A DNA stretch of 64,000 nt. It comes from Acinetobacter dispersus. Lineage in GTDB: Bacteria; Pseudomonadota; Gammaproteobacteria; Pseudomonadales; Moraxellaceae. The translations under genes and the position numbers were made by a program. Below the pieces are notes generated by a model. That model did no database searches. It worked only from the letters and a program-made list of their open reading frames with translations, and was not told the origin of the DNA. Shown here piece after piece: positions 35,941 to 44,687 of the stretch (the first letter of the stretch is position 1; each line of letters starts with the position of its first letter). The stretch lies in NCBI RefSeq assembly GCF_009884975.1, contig NZ_CP041970.1, positions 930,001-994,000 of the forward strand, read 5' to 3'.

Positions 35941-36306
35941 ATGCGTTATGTATTAATTGCATTACTTGTTGCCATTTTTGGTTATTCACTCGCTCTGGTT
36001 CTTCAAAATCCAGCTGAACTACAAGTAGATTTATTATTTACCCAAGTTCCAGCAATGCGTTTAGGTCTTCTCCTTTTATTGACTTTAGCATTAGGTATTG
36101 TGGTTGGTTTATTACTCGGTGTTCAAGTTTTCCGAGTTTTCCAAACTAGCTGGGAAATTAAACGACTTCGTAAAGACATTGACTATCTACGCAAAGAGCA
36201 AATTCAGTTGGCACAACAAGCTGCCGCAGACGCTGCTGCAAGTGTAAGACATGAAAAAACAGTGTTGGATATTAATCCTGAGAGTCAAACTCGTACGCCA
36301 CTGTAA
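35941..36306 (+). CDS. lapA: LapA-family inner-membrane protein
   Basis: A 121-residue protein with two N-terminal transmembrane helices (residues about 3-20 and 40-65) followed by a cytoplasmic coiled coil (IKRLRKDIDYLRKEQIQLAQQ), the architecture of LapA (YciS, DUF1049). In E. coli LapA acts with LapB and FtsH to regulate LpxC and thus LPS synthesis. The ATG at 35941 is chosen because GAGG lies upstream. A lapB gene normally follows lapA; here the next genes are azlD/azlC on the opposite strand. Confidence 0.88.
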   Translation: MRYVLIALLVAIFGYSLALVLQNPAELQVDLLFTQVPAMRLGLLLLLTLALGIVVGLLLGVQVFRVFQTSWEIKRLRKDIDYLRKEQIQLAQQAAADAAASVRHEKTVLDINPESQTRTPL

Positions 36307-36353
36307 TTAAGAATATTTATAGGGTTGTAAAGTCTGAAGATTTTAGAACCCCA

Positions 36354-36391
36354 TTAAATGGCCCTTTATTGGATTTAAAGGGCCATTTTTT
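36354..36391. terminator. Bidirectional terminator between lapA and azlD
   Basis: AATGGCCCTTTA and TTAAAGGGCCATT form a 12-bp stem with a six-base loop, followed by a T-run on the plus strand and preceded by A's. The azlD stop codon overlaps its end. Confidence 0.9.
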
Positions 36392-36716
36392 ATGGAAAGC
36401 CTAAATATCTTAAAGTAGCAGTAATGAGCATGGCCACGAGAATAACAACGATGAGTGAATATTTTTTCCACGCAAAAATGATTGCAACGAAAACGCCAAT
36501 GATTTTACTGATGCCACTAAAATGGGTTTCAGTAAAAAGTGTATTAAACACTGCTAGGGTAAACAGTAGGACACAAGCAGAATCAGCCAGTAGTTGTTTA
36601 TGATGCTCTTTGAATGTCATCCGATTGGCTAAATAAAAACCTGAGTAGCGAATCAAATAGGTACCAAGCGCAAGCACAACAATTCCAACGAAGATATAAC
36701 TTTCACTATATTTCAT
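36390..36716 (-). CDS. azlD: AzlD-family branched-chain amino acid export subunit
   Basis: A 108-residue membrane protein with four predicted helices; the N-terminal GTYLIRYSGFYLANR segment (T-x-L-x-R) is the AzlD signature. With AzlC it forms an exporter of branched-chain amino acids and analogues (AzlCD in Bacillus, YgaZH in E. coli). It starts four bases inside the end of azlC (ATGA), so the two are translationally coupled. Confidence 0.9.
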   Translation of the reverse strand: MKYSESYIFVGIVVLALGTYLIRYSGFYLANRMTFKEHHKQLLADSACVLLFTLAVFNTLFTETHFSGISKIIGVFVAIIFAWKKYSLIVVILVAMLITATLRYLGFP

Positions 36717-37372
36717 TTTGACTTGCCTTTTAATAGTAGACCTAACATGGAAATAAGTACGGGTAAGCCTGTTGGCAGTAAGGGAATTGATGCCAGAGAT
36801 AATGAGCTGCCTAAAAATACACGGTGTCGTGTGGTTTTATTCTTAAGCATAGGCAAGATTAATGCGAAAAGAATGGCAGGAAATGCAGCATCAATACCAA
36901 ATACGTAGATATCAGGAATGTTTTTACTTAATAGATAACCTATAAAAACACCAATTGGCCAGAGAATAGCAATCCCTAATCCACACATCCAATATGCTTT
37001 TTGCTTGGCTTGATCTTCTTGTTGGCTCAATCCAAACATGACGCTTTCATCATTCATAATATGGCAGGCAATAAATCGATAAGCATTCTTTTCAATAAAT
37101 GTTGCAACGGATAAACCAAATGGTAGATGGCGTAGGTTGATCAATATACCAGTCAATGCTGCAAAAATAGGATTGGTACCCGTTGCAACCATACCAATAA
37201 ATGTAAATTCTGCAGCGCCAGCGAGTACTGTGAGTGATAGCAGCAAAGGAATCCACATCGGTACATCGAAGCTTGCAGCAACTGAACCCAAGGAAATGCC
37301 CACAATTCCTGTTGCAACTGAAATCAGTACGATGGCTTTGATTAGATTAAATTGTTCTTTATCTTGCATCAT
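36713..37372 (-). CDS. azlC: AzlC-family branched-chain amino acid exporter
   Basis: A 219-residue membrane protein with about five to six helices. The ISLGSVAASFDVPMW, FIGMVATGTNP and LINLRHLPFGL motifs match the AzlC family, the large subunit of the AzlCD exporter. Two adjacent ATG codons (37372 and 37369) are possible starts. The gene is divergent from an XRE/cupin regulator, and the intergenic region carries inverted repeats, so expression is probably controlled by that regulator. Confidence 0.93.
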   Translation of the reverse strand: MMQDKEQFNLIKAIVLISVATGIVGISLGSVAASFDVPMWIPLLLSLTVLAGAAEFTFIGMVATGTNPIFAALTGILINLRHLPFGLSVATFIEKNAYRFIACHIMNDESVMFGLSQQEDQAKQKAYWMCGLGIAILWPIGVFIGYLLSKNIPDIYVFGIDAAFPAILFALILPMLKNKTTRHRVFLGSSLSLASIPLLPTGLPVLISMLGLLLKGKSK

Positions 37373-37390
37373 TGGTTTCTATATCAAACG

Positions 37391-37440
37391 AACGTACGAT
37401 ATAATAGATTAATTTTATATCGTTCGTCAAAACGAACATT
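37391..37440. promoter_or_regulatory. Inverted repeats in the azlC / XRE-cupin promoter region
   Basis: ACGATATAA (37396-37404) and TTATATCGT (37415-37423) form a perfect inverted repeat with a 10-bp spacer. TTCGT-CAAA-ACGAA (37423-37436) is a second one overlapping it. CGAAC also occurs at 37389-37393 and 37433-37437. These are good operator candidates for the XRE/cupin regulator in a divergent promoter. Confidence 0.55.
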
Positions 37441-37458
37441 CGTTTTTTATGGTGTTAT

Positions 37459-38007
37459 ATGAGTTTGCCAATTGAAATCGTCGCAAAAGGATTGCAAAGA
37501 GAAAGACAGAAGTCTGGGTTATCTTTAGCAGAAGTTGCCCGTCGAGCGGGTATCGCGAAATCGACGCTGTCTCAACTGGAAGCAGCTCAAGGTAATCCAA
37601 GTCTGGAAACTTTATGGGCCTTATGTGTTGCTTTAGATATTCCATTTGCGAAATTGATGGAATCAAATATTGCACAAACTCAAGTAATTCGTTTTGGTGA
37701 AGGACCATCGGTCAGTTCTGAAATCGCACATTATCAGGCAATTTTATTAGCCAATTGTCCAACCGGCGCTAGACGGGATGTATATATATTAACGACACAA
37801 CCGGGTGAACCACGTTGCAGTCAGCCACATCCAATTGGTAGTGTTGAACATATTATTATTATGAAAGGGCGAGCAAAAGTCGGGTTGGTTGCAGAACCTA
37901 TTTTGTTGAATGAAGGGGATTATATTTGTTATCCCGCAGATCAAGCGCATATCTTTGAAGCTCTGGAAGTAGATACCAGAGCGATCTTGATATCGGAGCA
38001 AAGATAA
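37459..38007 (+). CDS. XRE-family regulator with C-terminal cupin domain
   Basis: A 182-residue protein. Residues about 8-62 form a lambda-repressor-type HTH (LSLAEVARRAGIAKSTLSQLEAAQGNPSLETLWALC), and residues about 105-180 form a cupin barrel (PIGSVEHIIIMKGRAKVG, EGDYICYPADQAHIFEAL). Regulators of this type often sense small molecules and control a neighbouring transporter. It is divergent from azlCD with an 86-bp gap carrying inverted repeats, which suggests it regulates the exporter. The ligand is probably an amino acid, which is an inference. Confidence 0.9.
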   Translation: MSLPIEIVAKGLQRERQKSGLSLAEVARRAGIAKSTLSQLEAAQGNPSLETLWALCVALDIPFAKLMESNIAQTQVIRFGEGPSVSSEIAHYQAILLANCPTGARRDVYILTTQPGEPRCSQPHPIGSVEHIIIMKGRAKVGLVAEPILLNEGDYICYPADQAHIFEALEVDTRAILISEQR

Positions 38008-38061
38008 AGATCATTTCATCATTTTGGAAAAGCTTTTTTGTATTATGATGATTTTCTTGCT

Positions 38062-38089
38062 TTGTTCATTCTACTAATCACTTTATAAT
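38062..38089 (+). promoter_or_regulatory. Candidate pyrF promoter
   Basis: TTGTTC (38062-38067) and TATAAT (38084-38089) are separated by 16 bp, and the pyrF start lies 32 bases further on. The match to sigma-70 consensus is moderate. Confidence 0.4.
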
Positions 38090-38120
38090 TAGCCGATTTT
38101 TATGTGATGGAACTAGATTC

Positions 38121-38801
38121 GTGAGTATTATTGTTGCCCTAGACGCAAAAAGCCAATATGACGCCTTAACAATTGTAGATCAGCTTGATCCGTCACTTTG
38201 TCGTGTCAAAGTAGGCAAAGAGCTTTTTACTCATGAAGGTCCATCAATCGTTAAAAACTTTCAGGACAGAGGTTTTGAGGTTTTTCTTGATTTAAAATTT
38301 CACGATATTCCGAATACGACTGCTCAAGCAGTGTGTGCTGCTGCAGACCTCGGTGTATGGATGGTGAATGTGCATGCATCGGGTGGTCGTAAAATGATGG
38401 AAACCTGTGTAGAGCGACTTAAAGCGGGTAATTATTCAACTCAATTGATCGCAGTAACGGTTCTGACCTCAATGGGGCGGGAAGACTTACGTGATCTAGG
38501 TTTGGATATAGAACCTGTTGAACATGTAAAGCGTTTAGCAAAACTTACTCAAGAGAGCGGATTAGATGGTGTCGTGTGTTCAGCACAAGAAGCCAAGATC
38601 CTTCGTGAAATGTTAGGACAAGAGTTTGCATTGGTTACGCCGGGGATTCGCCCCGAAGGTTCAAATGCAGATGATCAAAAACGTATTGTAACGCCAAAGC
38701 AAGCAATGCAAGATGGATCAACGCATTTAGTCATCGGTCGCCCAATTACCAAGGCTGAGAATCCAACTGAGATGTTGAAATCAATCTTGGCCTCAATCTA
38801 A
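38121..38801 (+). CDS. pyrF: Orotidine 5'-phosphate decarboxylase
   Basis: A 226-residue TIM-barrel enzyme that makes UMP, the last step of de novo pyrimidine synthesis. It starts with GTG ([11 protein letters not shown]). The catalytic [10 protein letters not shown] array with Lys/Asp residues, VNVHASGG and the phosphate loop [10 protein letters not shown], then LVIGRPIT, are conserved. In E. coli pyrF follows lapA-lapB; here the azlCD/regulator block stands between lapA and pyrF. Confidence 0.97.
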   Translation: MSIIVALDAKSQYDALTIVDQLDPSLCRVKVGKELFTHEGPSIVKNFQDRGFEVFLDLKFHDIPNTTAQAVCAAADLGVWMVNVHASGGRKMMETCVERLKAGNYSTQLIAVTVLTSMGREDLRDLGLDIEPVEHVKRLAKLTQESGLDGVVCSAQEAKILREMLGQEFALVTPGIRPEGSNADDQKRIVTPKQAMQDGSTHLVIGRPITKAENPTEMLKSILASI

Positions 38802-38813
38802 TAAAGTACGATT

Positions 38814-39731
38814 TTAAAATTTCATACTTAAAAATAAGCTGATTAAGAGTGGTGCGAGAAGTGACAAGATCAATCCACTCATCATGGCATGTGGGACATA
38901 ATGTGTGCCACATGATTGTTTTACCATTGCAAGAGTCACATCCATTGACGTTGCACCTGCACTTGAAATAGCAGAGCGTGGAAAACGCCAACCCAAACAA
39001 TACATCAATAAAATCGCAAAAATTTCTCTAAACAAATCCGTTAATAAAGCAATCCCACCCAGTTTGGCTGAGTGTAACTCAGTGAATAAAATCCCTGACA
39101 TTGAATACCAGCCATAACCTTGGGCTAGGGCCATGACTTCATTGAGACCATAATCATTGGATAAAATGAAATAATTTAACAGAGCTGCCAAGCATGAACC
39201 AACAAATGCAGCCACCGGAACCAGCAAAATTTTCCAGCTTAACCAGCTACGATCAAATTGGGTAAAAGCCAATTCGACTCCAATTAAAAAGATAAAAACC
39301 AGTAACAAGTACCAACTATTAAAGGTCATTTGAAGTTCTGAGGCGTTCACTAGCATACCTAAAACAATCCCGACTGCTAGAGCTAAAAATGCTTTGCCGA
39401 TATTCTTTAGGGCATTTAAAAATAGGTGTAATGAAATTTTGCCTTGTACGCTTTGACGATCAATCAGTTTGTAGGTGATCAAGCAAATAAAGAATGAACC
39501 CACCGATGTAGTAAAGGCAATCAGTAATGCAGGCGGAAGAATGGCAGTTGGATTCTCAATATGGTTGAGCGCTTGAGTGAGTTCAAAAGCCACGCTGATG
39601 AGTAAGATATAAGAAAAATAAGGCAGAATTTTAAATACGAATTGTTTTAGTAGTTGTGAAAGATGGGGAGCTAAAAAATAGCCTAAACTGAGGCAGGCAA
39701 AAATTTGTAAGATTAAAACAAGAGAGGTCAT
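38814..39731 (-). CDS. lysO: LysO-family lysine exporter
   Basis: A 305-residue membrane protein with about eight to ten helices. The C-terminal block with GYGWYSMSGILFTEL, FREIFAILLMY and GATSMDVTLAMVKQSCG is the hallmark of the LysO (YbjE, DUF340) family, which exports L-lysine and toxic analogues. It is convergent with pyrF, with a 12-bp gap and no obvious hairpin between them. Regulation is unknown; in E. coli lysO is controlled by ArgP. Confidence 0.9.
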   Translation of the reverse strand: MTSLVLILQIFACLSLGYFLAPHLSQLLKQFVFKILPYFSYILLISVAFELTQALNHIENPTAILPPALLIAFTTSVGSFFICLITYKLIDRQSVQGKISLHLFLNALKNIGKAFLALAVGIVLGMLVNASELQMTFNSWYLLLVFIFLIGVELAFTQFDRSWLSWKILLVPVAAFVGSCLAALLNYFILSNDYGLNEVMALAQGYGWYSMSGILFTELHSAKLGGIALLTDLFREIFAILLMYCLGWRFPRSAISSAGATSMDVTLAMVKQSCGTHYVPHAMMSGLILSLLAPLLISLFLSMKF

Positions 39732-39971
39732 ACAATCTGAAAGTTGAAAGTGCTGATTTATTATGCAGGGAAATCCGATACTTGAATAGATTTATATATC
39801 ATTTGATATAGAAAGTTTTGAAGATAAACGGATAACAATAAACTTGGGGGCTGCTGGGTAGATGATTATGTTGTCACTTAGATAGATGGCATATAAATAC
39901 AGTATCTTATACAGCTATGAATATCCTGTTAGCTGAAATATACTTTTAGCAGTAAAAGAGGTGGATGATTT

Positions 39972-40541
39972 GTGACAGCAGCTAAGATTCAAAAAGTGGC
40001 ATTAGAACGTTTTGCAAAACAGGGTTTTGCAGCAACATCGTTAAACGAGATTGCGACTGATGTTGGGATAAAAAAGCCTTCGATTTATGCACATTTTAAG
40101 AATAAGGACGAATTGTATCTGAGCTTGATTCCAATCATGATTGATGAAGAATTGGGACATGCCAAGGTTGTGTTGCAAGGCGGAGAAAAAATCCAGCAGC
40201 AATTACTGCATTACTTTGAAAGTATCGAACAGCGTTTTGATGCATCATACGGTGTTCAATTTTGGATGAATGCATTAATTAGTCCGCCTGTACATTTATA
40301 TGATCAGGTAATTGAACCGATGCATGTCTTTATGGCGGAACTGGAAAATGTATTTTCACAAGCCATTCAAGGCTCAATTTTAATGAAAAATAAGCATCAA
40401 CTGGATAGTGTTGCTCTGGCTCGTGTATGCATGAGCTTTGTCGATGCCTTACAAAGTGAATTGATCTATGGTGGGCGAGAGAAGTTTCACCTCAGATTGG
40501 ATGCTATCTTAAAAGCATTAAATATTCTGATCAGCGCCTAA
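39972..40541 (+). CDS. TetR-family transcriptional regulator
   Basis: A 189-residue regulator that starts at GTG (39972) behind AGAGGTGG. The HTH is FAATSLNEIATDVGIKKPSIYAHFKNKDELYLSLI. The C-terminal domain resembles TetR_C-type ligand domains. It is convergent with the Bcr/CflA pump gene, separated by 28 bp. A perfect palindrome upstream of that pump (41829-41862) could be its operator, but no similar palindrome is seen in front of the regulator itself. Confidence 0.88.
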   Translation: MTAAKIQKVALERFAKQGFAATSLNEIATDVGIKKPSIYAHFKNKDELYLSLIPIMIDEELGHAKVVLQGGEKIQQQLLHYFESIEQRFDASYGVQFWMNALISPPVHLYDQVIEPMHVFMAELENVFSQAIQGSILMKNKHQLDSVALARVCMSFVDALQSELIYGGREKFHLRLDAILKALNILISA

Positions 40542-40569
40542 GTTCAGACACTGATCAAGTGTAATTTCT

Positions 40570-41796
40570 TTATTCTGTTTCTACTCTAGCAAATGATTCG
40601 CGCTGTTCTAGCGCAGCATAAAGACATAAGCCCAGAGCGATAGCACCACAAATAAACAAGCTGCTTGGAAGTAGGCTGACATTGATTTCTATTAAGCTCA
40701 CAACAAAGCCGATCAGTGCCGCGAAAGCATATTGTAGTAAGCCCATTAATGAGGATGCAGCCCCCGTTAAATGCTGTGGGCTTTGCTGCATGGTTAATGC
40801 CGTCAAATTGCCAAAAATGAATCCAGTCGACCAGATGCTTAATCCTAAAAGTGCAATGTATTGCCATAAACTTAAGTCATAAAAATATAGGCTGAGCATC
40901 AAAATAAAACTAGAACCGCTGAATAGACACATACCGATGACGAGCAATTGTTGAGCTGACCAACGTTTGAGTAACAGGATTGAAGTTTGTCCTAGAATAA
41001 TTAAGCCAATCGCATTCGCTGCAAATAAGGTACTAAAACTTTCATTGTGAATATGGTAGTGCTGAATAAAAATAAAAGGCGATTGGCTGAGGTAAACAAA
41101 GAAAGCACCTAAGATAAATCCACCAGCAAGCGTATAACTGATAAAGCTTTTATTCAGGCAAAGTGTTTGATAGCTGTTTTTGATCGCAGTGAATTGTAAT
41201 GCTTGTCGATATTGAGGTTTCAATGTCTCTGGAATGGCTTGATTTCCCCATAGCCACAGGATGGAACCAAGCACTGCCAATGTATAGAAAATCAAGTGCC
41301 AAGAGCCAATACGTAGGATCAAGCTACCCAGTAAGGGGGCAAGAATCGGTACAATCATCATGACTTGCATCAAAATAGAGAAATTTTTGGCACTGGTTTT
41401 AGCATCGCATACATCAGAAATAATTGCTCTTGGAGCCACGAGACCTGCTGATGCACCTATTGCTTGTAAGAAACGTGCAGCCAGTAACCACTCAATCGTT
41501 GGTGCGATGGCTGCCAATATTGATCCTAAGATAAAAACAGCAATTCCGATCAGTAATGGATTACGGCGACCAAAGCGATCAAGCAATGGACCATAAATCC
41601 CTTGACCAATGGCGAGTCCAATCAGAAATACCGACAGGGTGAGTTGTATATGACCTGGCGTTGTCGAAAAACTTTCTGCAAGTAGTGGAAATGCCGGCAA
41701 ATAAATATCAATCGCCAATGCATCCAAGGCGGTAAAAAGGGAGAGCAATAGTAACAAAGACCAACTGATCTTTGTGACGGGAGGAGCAGCGTTCAT
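40570..41796 (-). CDS. Bcr/CflA-family multidrug efflux MFS transporter
   Basis: A 408-residue major facilitator with 12 predicted helices. The N-terminal LDALAIDIYLPAFPLLAESF motif and the loop GPLLDRFGRRNPLLIG (motif A) followed by LLAARFLQAIGASAG are characteristic of the Bcr/CflA drug-proton antiporters (bicyclomycin, chloramphenicol, sulfonamides). It may be the CraA-like or Bcr member of Acinetobacter; the substrate cannot be read from sequence. A near-ideal TetR-type palindrome stands 35 bp before its start codon. Confidence 0.92.
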   Translation of the reverse strand: MNAAPPVTKISWSLLLLLSLFTALDALAIDIYLPAFPLLAESFSTTPGHIQLTLSVFLIGLAIGQGIYGPLLDRFGRRNPLLIGIAVFILGSILAAIAPTIEWLLAARFLQAIGASAGLVAPRAIISDVCDAKTSAKNFSILMQVMMIVPILAPLLGSLILRIGSWHLIFYTLAVLGSILWLWGNQAIPETLKPQYRQALQFTAIKNSYQTLCLNKSFISYTLAGGFILGAFFVYLSQSPFIFIQHYHIHNESFSTLFAANAIGLIILGQTSILLLKRWSAQQLLVIGMCLFSGSSFILMLSLYFYDLSLWQYIALLGLSIWSTGFIFGNLTALTMQQSPQHLTGAASSLMGLLQYAFAALIGFVVSLIEINVSLLPSSLFICGAIALGLCLYAALEQRESFARVETE

Positions 41797-41828
41797 GTTT
41801 TGTGTACTCTTTCGAGGGGAACAATATT

Positions 41829-41862
41829 TATTTTAACTACCTAACGGTAGGTAGTTAAAATA
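41829..41862. promoter_or_regulatory. Perfect palindromic operator candidate upstream of the Bcr/CflA pump
   Basis: TATTTTAACTACCT (41829-41842) and AGGTAGTTAAAATA (41849-41862) are a perfect 14-bp inverted repeat around AACGGT. The inner TACCTAACGGTAGGTA has the size and symmetry of TetR-family operators. It lies 33 bp from the pump start codon, where a repressor would block transcription. Confidence 0.7.
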
Positions 41863-41935
41863 TTAGCATGATTATTTAGGACTTGTATAGAGGAGAACAG
41901 AGGGATTTAAATCAGGTCCATAAAGCGTTGAAATA

Positions 41936-41968
41936 AAAAAACACCTTTAAGCTTTTAAAGGTGTTTTT
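41936..41968 (-). terminator. Terminator of the flavin monooxygenase gene
   Basis: AAACACCTTTAA (ending 41950) and TTAAAGGTGTTT (from 41955) form a 12-bp stem with loop GCTT, flanked by A and T runs. It lies 30 bp beyond the monooxygenase stop codon. Confidence 0.92.
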
Positions 41969-41997
41969 GATATTTGGAAAAATTCAGCTATTTCTGC

Positions 41998-43512
41998 TTA
42001 AGCAGCATGGTTTTTTGAATTAACCGCTGCGCTGATAAAATTATAATCAGCAACATTGACTTTACGTGTCTCTAGCCAATATCTCCATGTATATGTTGGC
42101 CATAAAGAAAAGTTCTTACCATCTGCTGCTTGATACCAACTGCTACAGCCACCTGCTTGCCAAACGGTACCTTTGAGCTGATCTTGAACACGTTCATTGA
42201 ACTGGTCTTGAACTTCGTGCTTGATCTCAACCGCTTGTGTACCTGTTTTATCAACGGTTTGGATCAATTGTAGAATATAGTTGACCTGAGACTCGATCAT
42301 GAAAATCACAGAGTTATGGCCAAGAATGGTATTTGGTCCAAGTAACTGGAACAAATTCGGGAAGTTCTTGGTGCTCACACCATAATAGCTTTCCGCACCA
42401 TCTTTCCATGCTTGCTTAAGTTCTATGCCGTTACGGCCAACGCAATTGAAATGCTTTAAGTAAATGCGTGGATCAGTAATAAAGCCAGTACCATAAATCA
42501 AGCAATCAATTTGACGTTCTTTACCATCTTTGGTGATGATACCGTTCGCTGTAATTTCCTGAATAGCATCTGTCACCAATTCAACATTTTTACGATTGAA
42601 GGTTGGGAAGTACTTATTTGAAATAAGAATACGTTTACAGCCCATGACAAAATCTGGTGTCAATTTTTTCGCAAGCGCTTTATCTTTCACTTGATAGCGA
42701 ATAAAGGCTTCAGCAAGTTTTTGACCATATTTCATAATCTGTGGTTGTACGATTGGTACAACACGCGATTCATTAGTCCAATAGAGACGGGTTCGATGAA
42801 TCTGGCGATAAATATTCGATGCTTTAAATAAGCTTTTACTTAGCTGAGAATATTTACGTTCATCACGTGGAATGACCCAAGCTGCGGTGCGTTGGAACAC
42901 ATAAAGTTGTTTTACTTCAGCTGCAATTTCAGGAATATATTGAATCGCGCTACCACCAGTACCGATTGAAACGACTGCTTTGCCGCTTAGATCGTAATTG
43001 TGATCCCATTGTGAAGAATGGAACACTTTACCTTTAAATTTCTCAATGCCTTTGATATGGGGGATTTGTGGCACATGTAGAGGGCCAGACGCAAAGATGA
43101 CAAATTGAGCCTCAAGAGTTGTCTGGTTTTTAAAATCTAGCGTCCACACATTGCGGTTTTCGTCAAACTCGGCATTGGTCACTTCGTGATTGAATTTGCA
43201 ATAATCTCGAAGACGGTATTGTTCGGTAATATTTTGAATATAATCAAAAATTTCATCTGCCTCAGCATAGCGTTTTGACCAGTCTGTTTTGGGTGCAAAT
43301 GAAAGGGAATACATATGTGATTGAACGTCACACGCTGCGCCAGGATATTGGTTTTCTCGCCATGTACCGCCAACATCGTTGGTTTTTTCTAAAAGTACAA
43401 AATCATTGATTTGACTTTGTAATAGTCGAATAGCCATCGCTAAGCCACCAAAGCCCGCACCAATAATTGCAACTTTTGTTTTTTGAATCGCATTTTTGGT
43501 TACATCACGCAT
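41998..43512 (-). CDS. Flavin-containing (Baeyer-Villiger-type) monooxygenase
   Basis: A 504-residue FAD- and NADPH-dependent monooxygenase. The N-terminal FAD motif is VAIIGAGFGGLAMAI, followed by DVGGTWRENQYPGAACDV. The Baeyer-Villiger fingerprint FKGKVFHSSQWDH is present, and the NADPH-binding VVSIGTGGSAIQYIPEIA follows. Relatives oxidise ketones to esters, and some attack hydrophobic long-chain or cyclic ketones. It is divergent from an AraC regulator gene with a 155-bp intergenic region. The substrate is unknown. Confidence 0.9.
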   Translation of the reverse strand: MRDVTKNAIQKTKVAIIGAGFGGLAMAIRLLQSQINDFVLLEKTNDVGGTWRENQYPGAACDVQSHMYSLSFAPKTDWSKRYAEADEIFDYIQNITEQYRLRDYCKFNHEVTNAEFDENRNVWTLDFKNQTTLEAQFVIFASGPLHVPQIPHIKGIEKFKGKVFHSSQWDHNYDLSGKAVVSIGTGGSAIQYIPEIAAEVKQLYVFQRTAAWVIPRDERKYSQLSKSLFKASNIYRQIHRTRLYWTNESRVVPIVQPQIMKYGQKLAEAFIRYQVKDKALAKKLTPDFVMGCKRILISNKYFPTFNRKNVELVTDAIQEITANGIITKDGKERQIDCLIYGTGFITDPRIYLKHFNCVGRNGIELKQAWKDGAESYYGVSTKNFPNLFQLLGPNTILGHNSVIFMIESQVNYILQLIQTVDKTGTQAVEIKHEVQDQFNERVQDQLKGTVWQAGGCSSWYQAADGKNFSLWPTYTWRYWLETRKVNVADYNFISAAVNSKNHAA

Positions 43513-43667
43513 AGTCTACGTCCTACACAGCTAAATTTTGTGCAAGTTTAACGGTTTTGACGAGATTAAATATGATTGTATAGACGTAAAACTTGATCAT
43601 TTCGGCAATTCATTTGCACAAGGTTTTATAGTAAAACATTAAAGTTTTGAGAACTGCATTCGGACTT

Positions 43668-44687
43668 ATGAAGAGATCTATCCTCGGATTGATGTATTTG
43701 ATTCAGGGCATGCGTCATGTCGGGATCGACGTGGATGCACGTTTAGCCAATATGGGAATACAGGCCGATGCTTTAGATCCTAGTTCAATTATTCCAGATG
43801 AGATTGAATGGGATATTTTGCAGCATATTAGTCAGGATATTTCACCTGAACAAGGTTTATTTATCGGACAACATTATGCCTTAGCGGGTTATGGGCCTTT
43901 CCTGATGCTATTGGTTACGAGTGATACTTTGCATAAGGCCCTATTAAATGGGGTTCAGTATCAGCAACTGACTCATCTTTTTGGTTCATTGCAGCTAAAG
44001 ATCGAAGATGACTTGATCCATTTACTGTATCGACCGATTGATTTAAGTATGCATTTAGGTCAATTGAGAGCACAATGCGAAATCTCGGGCACTTATAAGT
44101 TTTTACAAGATATCTTTAAGATGATGGGACTTGAAGTTCCTCAAATTCAAATTGAACTGCCATTTCATCGGCCTAAAGACTTAACACTGCTTGCAGCATA
44201 TCAAGATTACTATGGGCAAGATGTCAAATTTGGATGTGCGCAAGCTGCTTTTATTTTAGAAAATACACAAATTTTAAACACAAAAATTCCGTCTGCCGAT
44301 ATTTTGACGTATCGCATTTATGAAGAAAAATGCCTACAGGATATTCAACATTTAGAAAAAACTGCCAGTCTCAAATTGACGGTGGTTGAGTATGTTGAGG
44401 ATTATCTGGAAATGCAAAATGGAGTGATTCCAAGTATGGCGGAAACAGCCTGCGCATTGGATATTCCTGAGCGTACTTTGCGGCATCAATTGCAGCAAAT
44501 GCAGACCAGCTATAAAGAAATTCGCGAAAGATTAATCAAACAGAAGGCAATAAAGTTCATTGAAAACAGTTCATATTCAATCGAACAGGTGGCCGAAATG
44601 TTGGGTTATTCTGAGCCTGCAGCATTTAATCATGCCTTTAAAAGATGGTTTGGACTGAGCCCTCGTCAATATAATCGAAATCATTAA
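43668..44687 (+). CDS. AraC-family transcriptional regulator (arabinose-binding-domain type)
   Basis: A 339-residue regulator. The first ~200 residues match the N-terminal arabinose_bd/OruR-like domain, and the C-terminal ~100 residues are the double HTH (SMAETACALDIPERTLRHQL, SIEQVAEMLGYSEPAAFNHAFKRWFGLSPRQY). I chose the ATG at 43668; a TTG seven codons upstream is possible. Its divergent position to the Baeyer-Villiger monooxygenase suggests it activates that gene in response to a hydrophobic substrate, as similar pairs do in alkane and terpene degraders. The effector is unknown. Confidence 0.88.
   Translation: MKRSILGLMYLIQGMRHVGIDVDARLANMGIQADALDPSSIIPDEIEWDILQHISQDISPEQGLFIGQHYALAGYGPFLMLLVTSDTLHKALLNGVQYQQLTHLFGSLQLKIEDDLIHLLYRPIDLSMHLGQLRAQCEISGTYKFLQDIFKMMGLEVPQIQIELPFHRPKDLTLLAAYQDYYGQDVKFGCAQAAFILENTQILNTKIPSADILTYRIYEEKCLQDIQHLEKTASLKLTVVEYVEDYLEMQNGVIPSMAETACALDIPERTLRHQLQQMQTSYKEIRERLIKQKAIKFIENSSYSIEQVAEMLGYSEPAAFNHAFKRWFGLSPRQYNRNH

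Noticed and set aside
38802-38813. Terminator between pyrF and lysO
   Set aside because: The 12-bp gap between the convergent genes contains no hairpin; termination must occur inside one of the coding regions or not at all.
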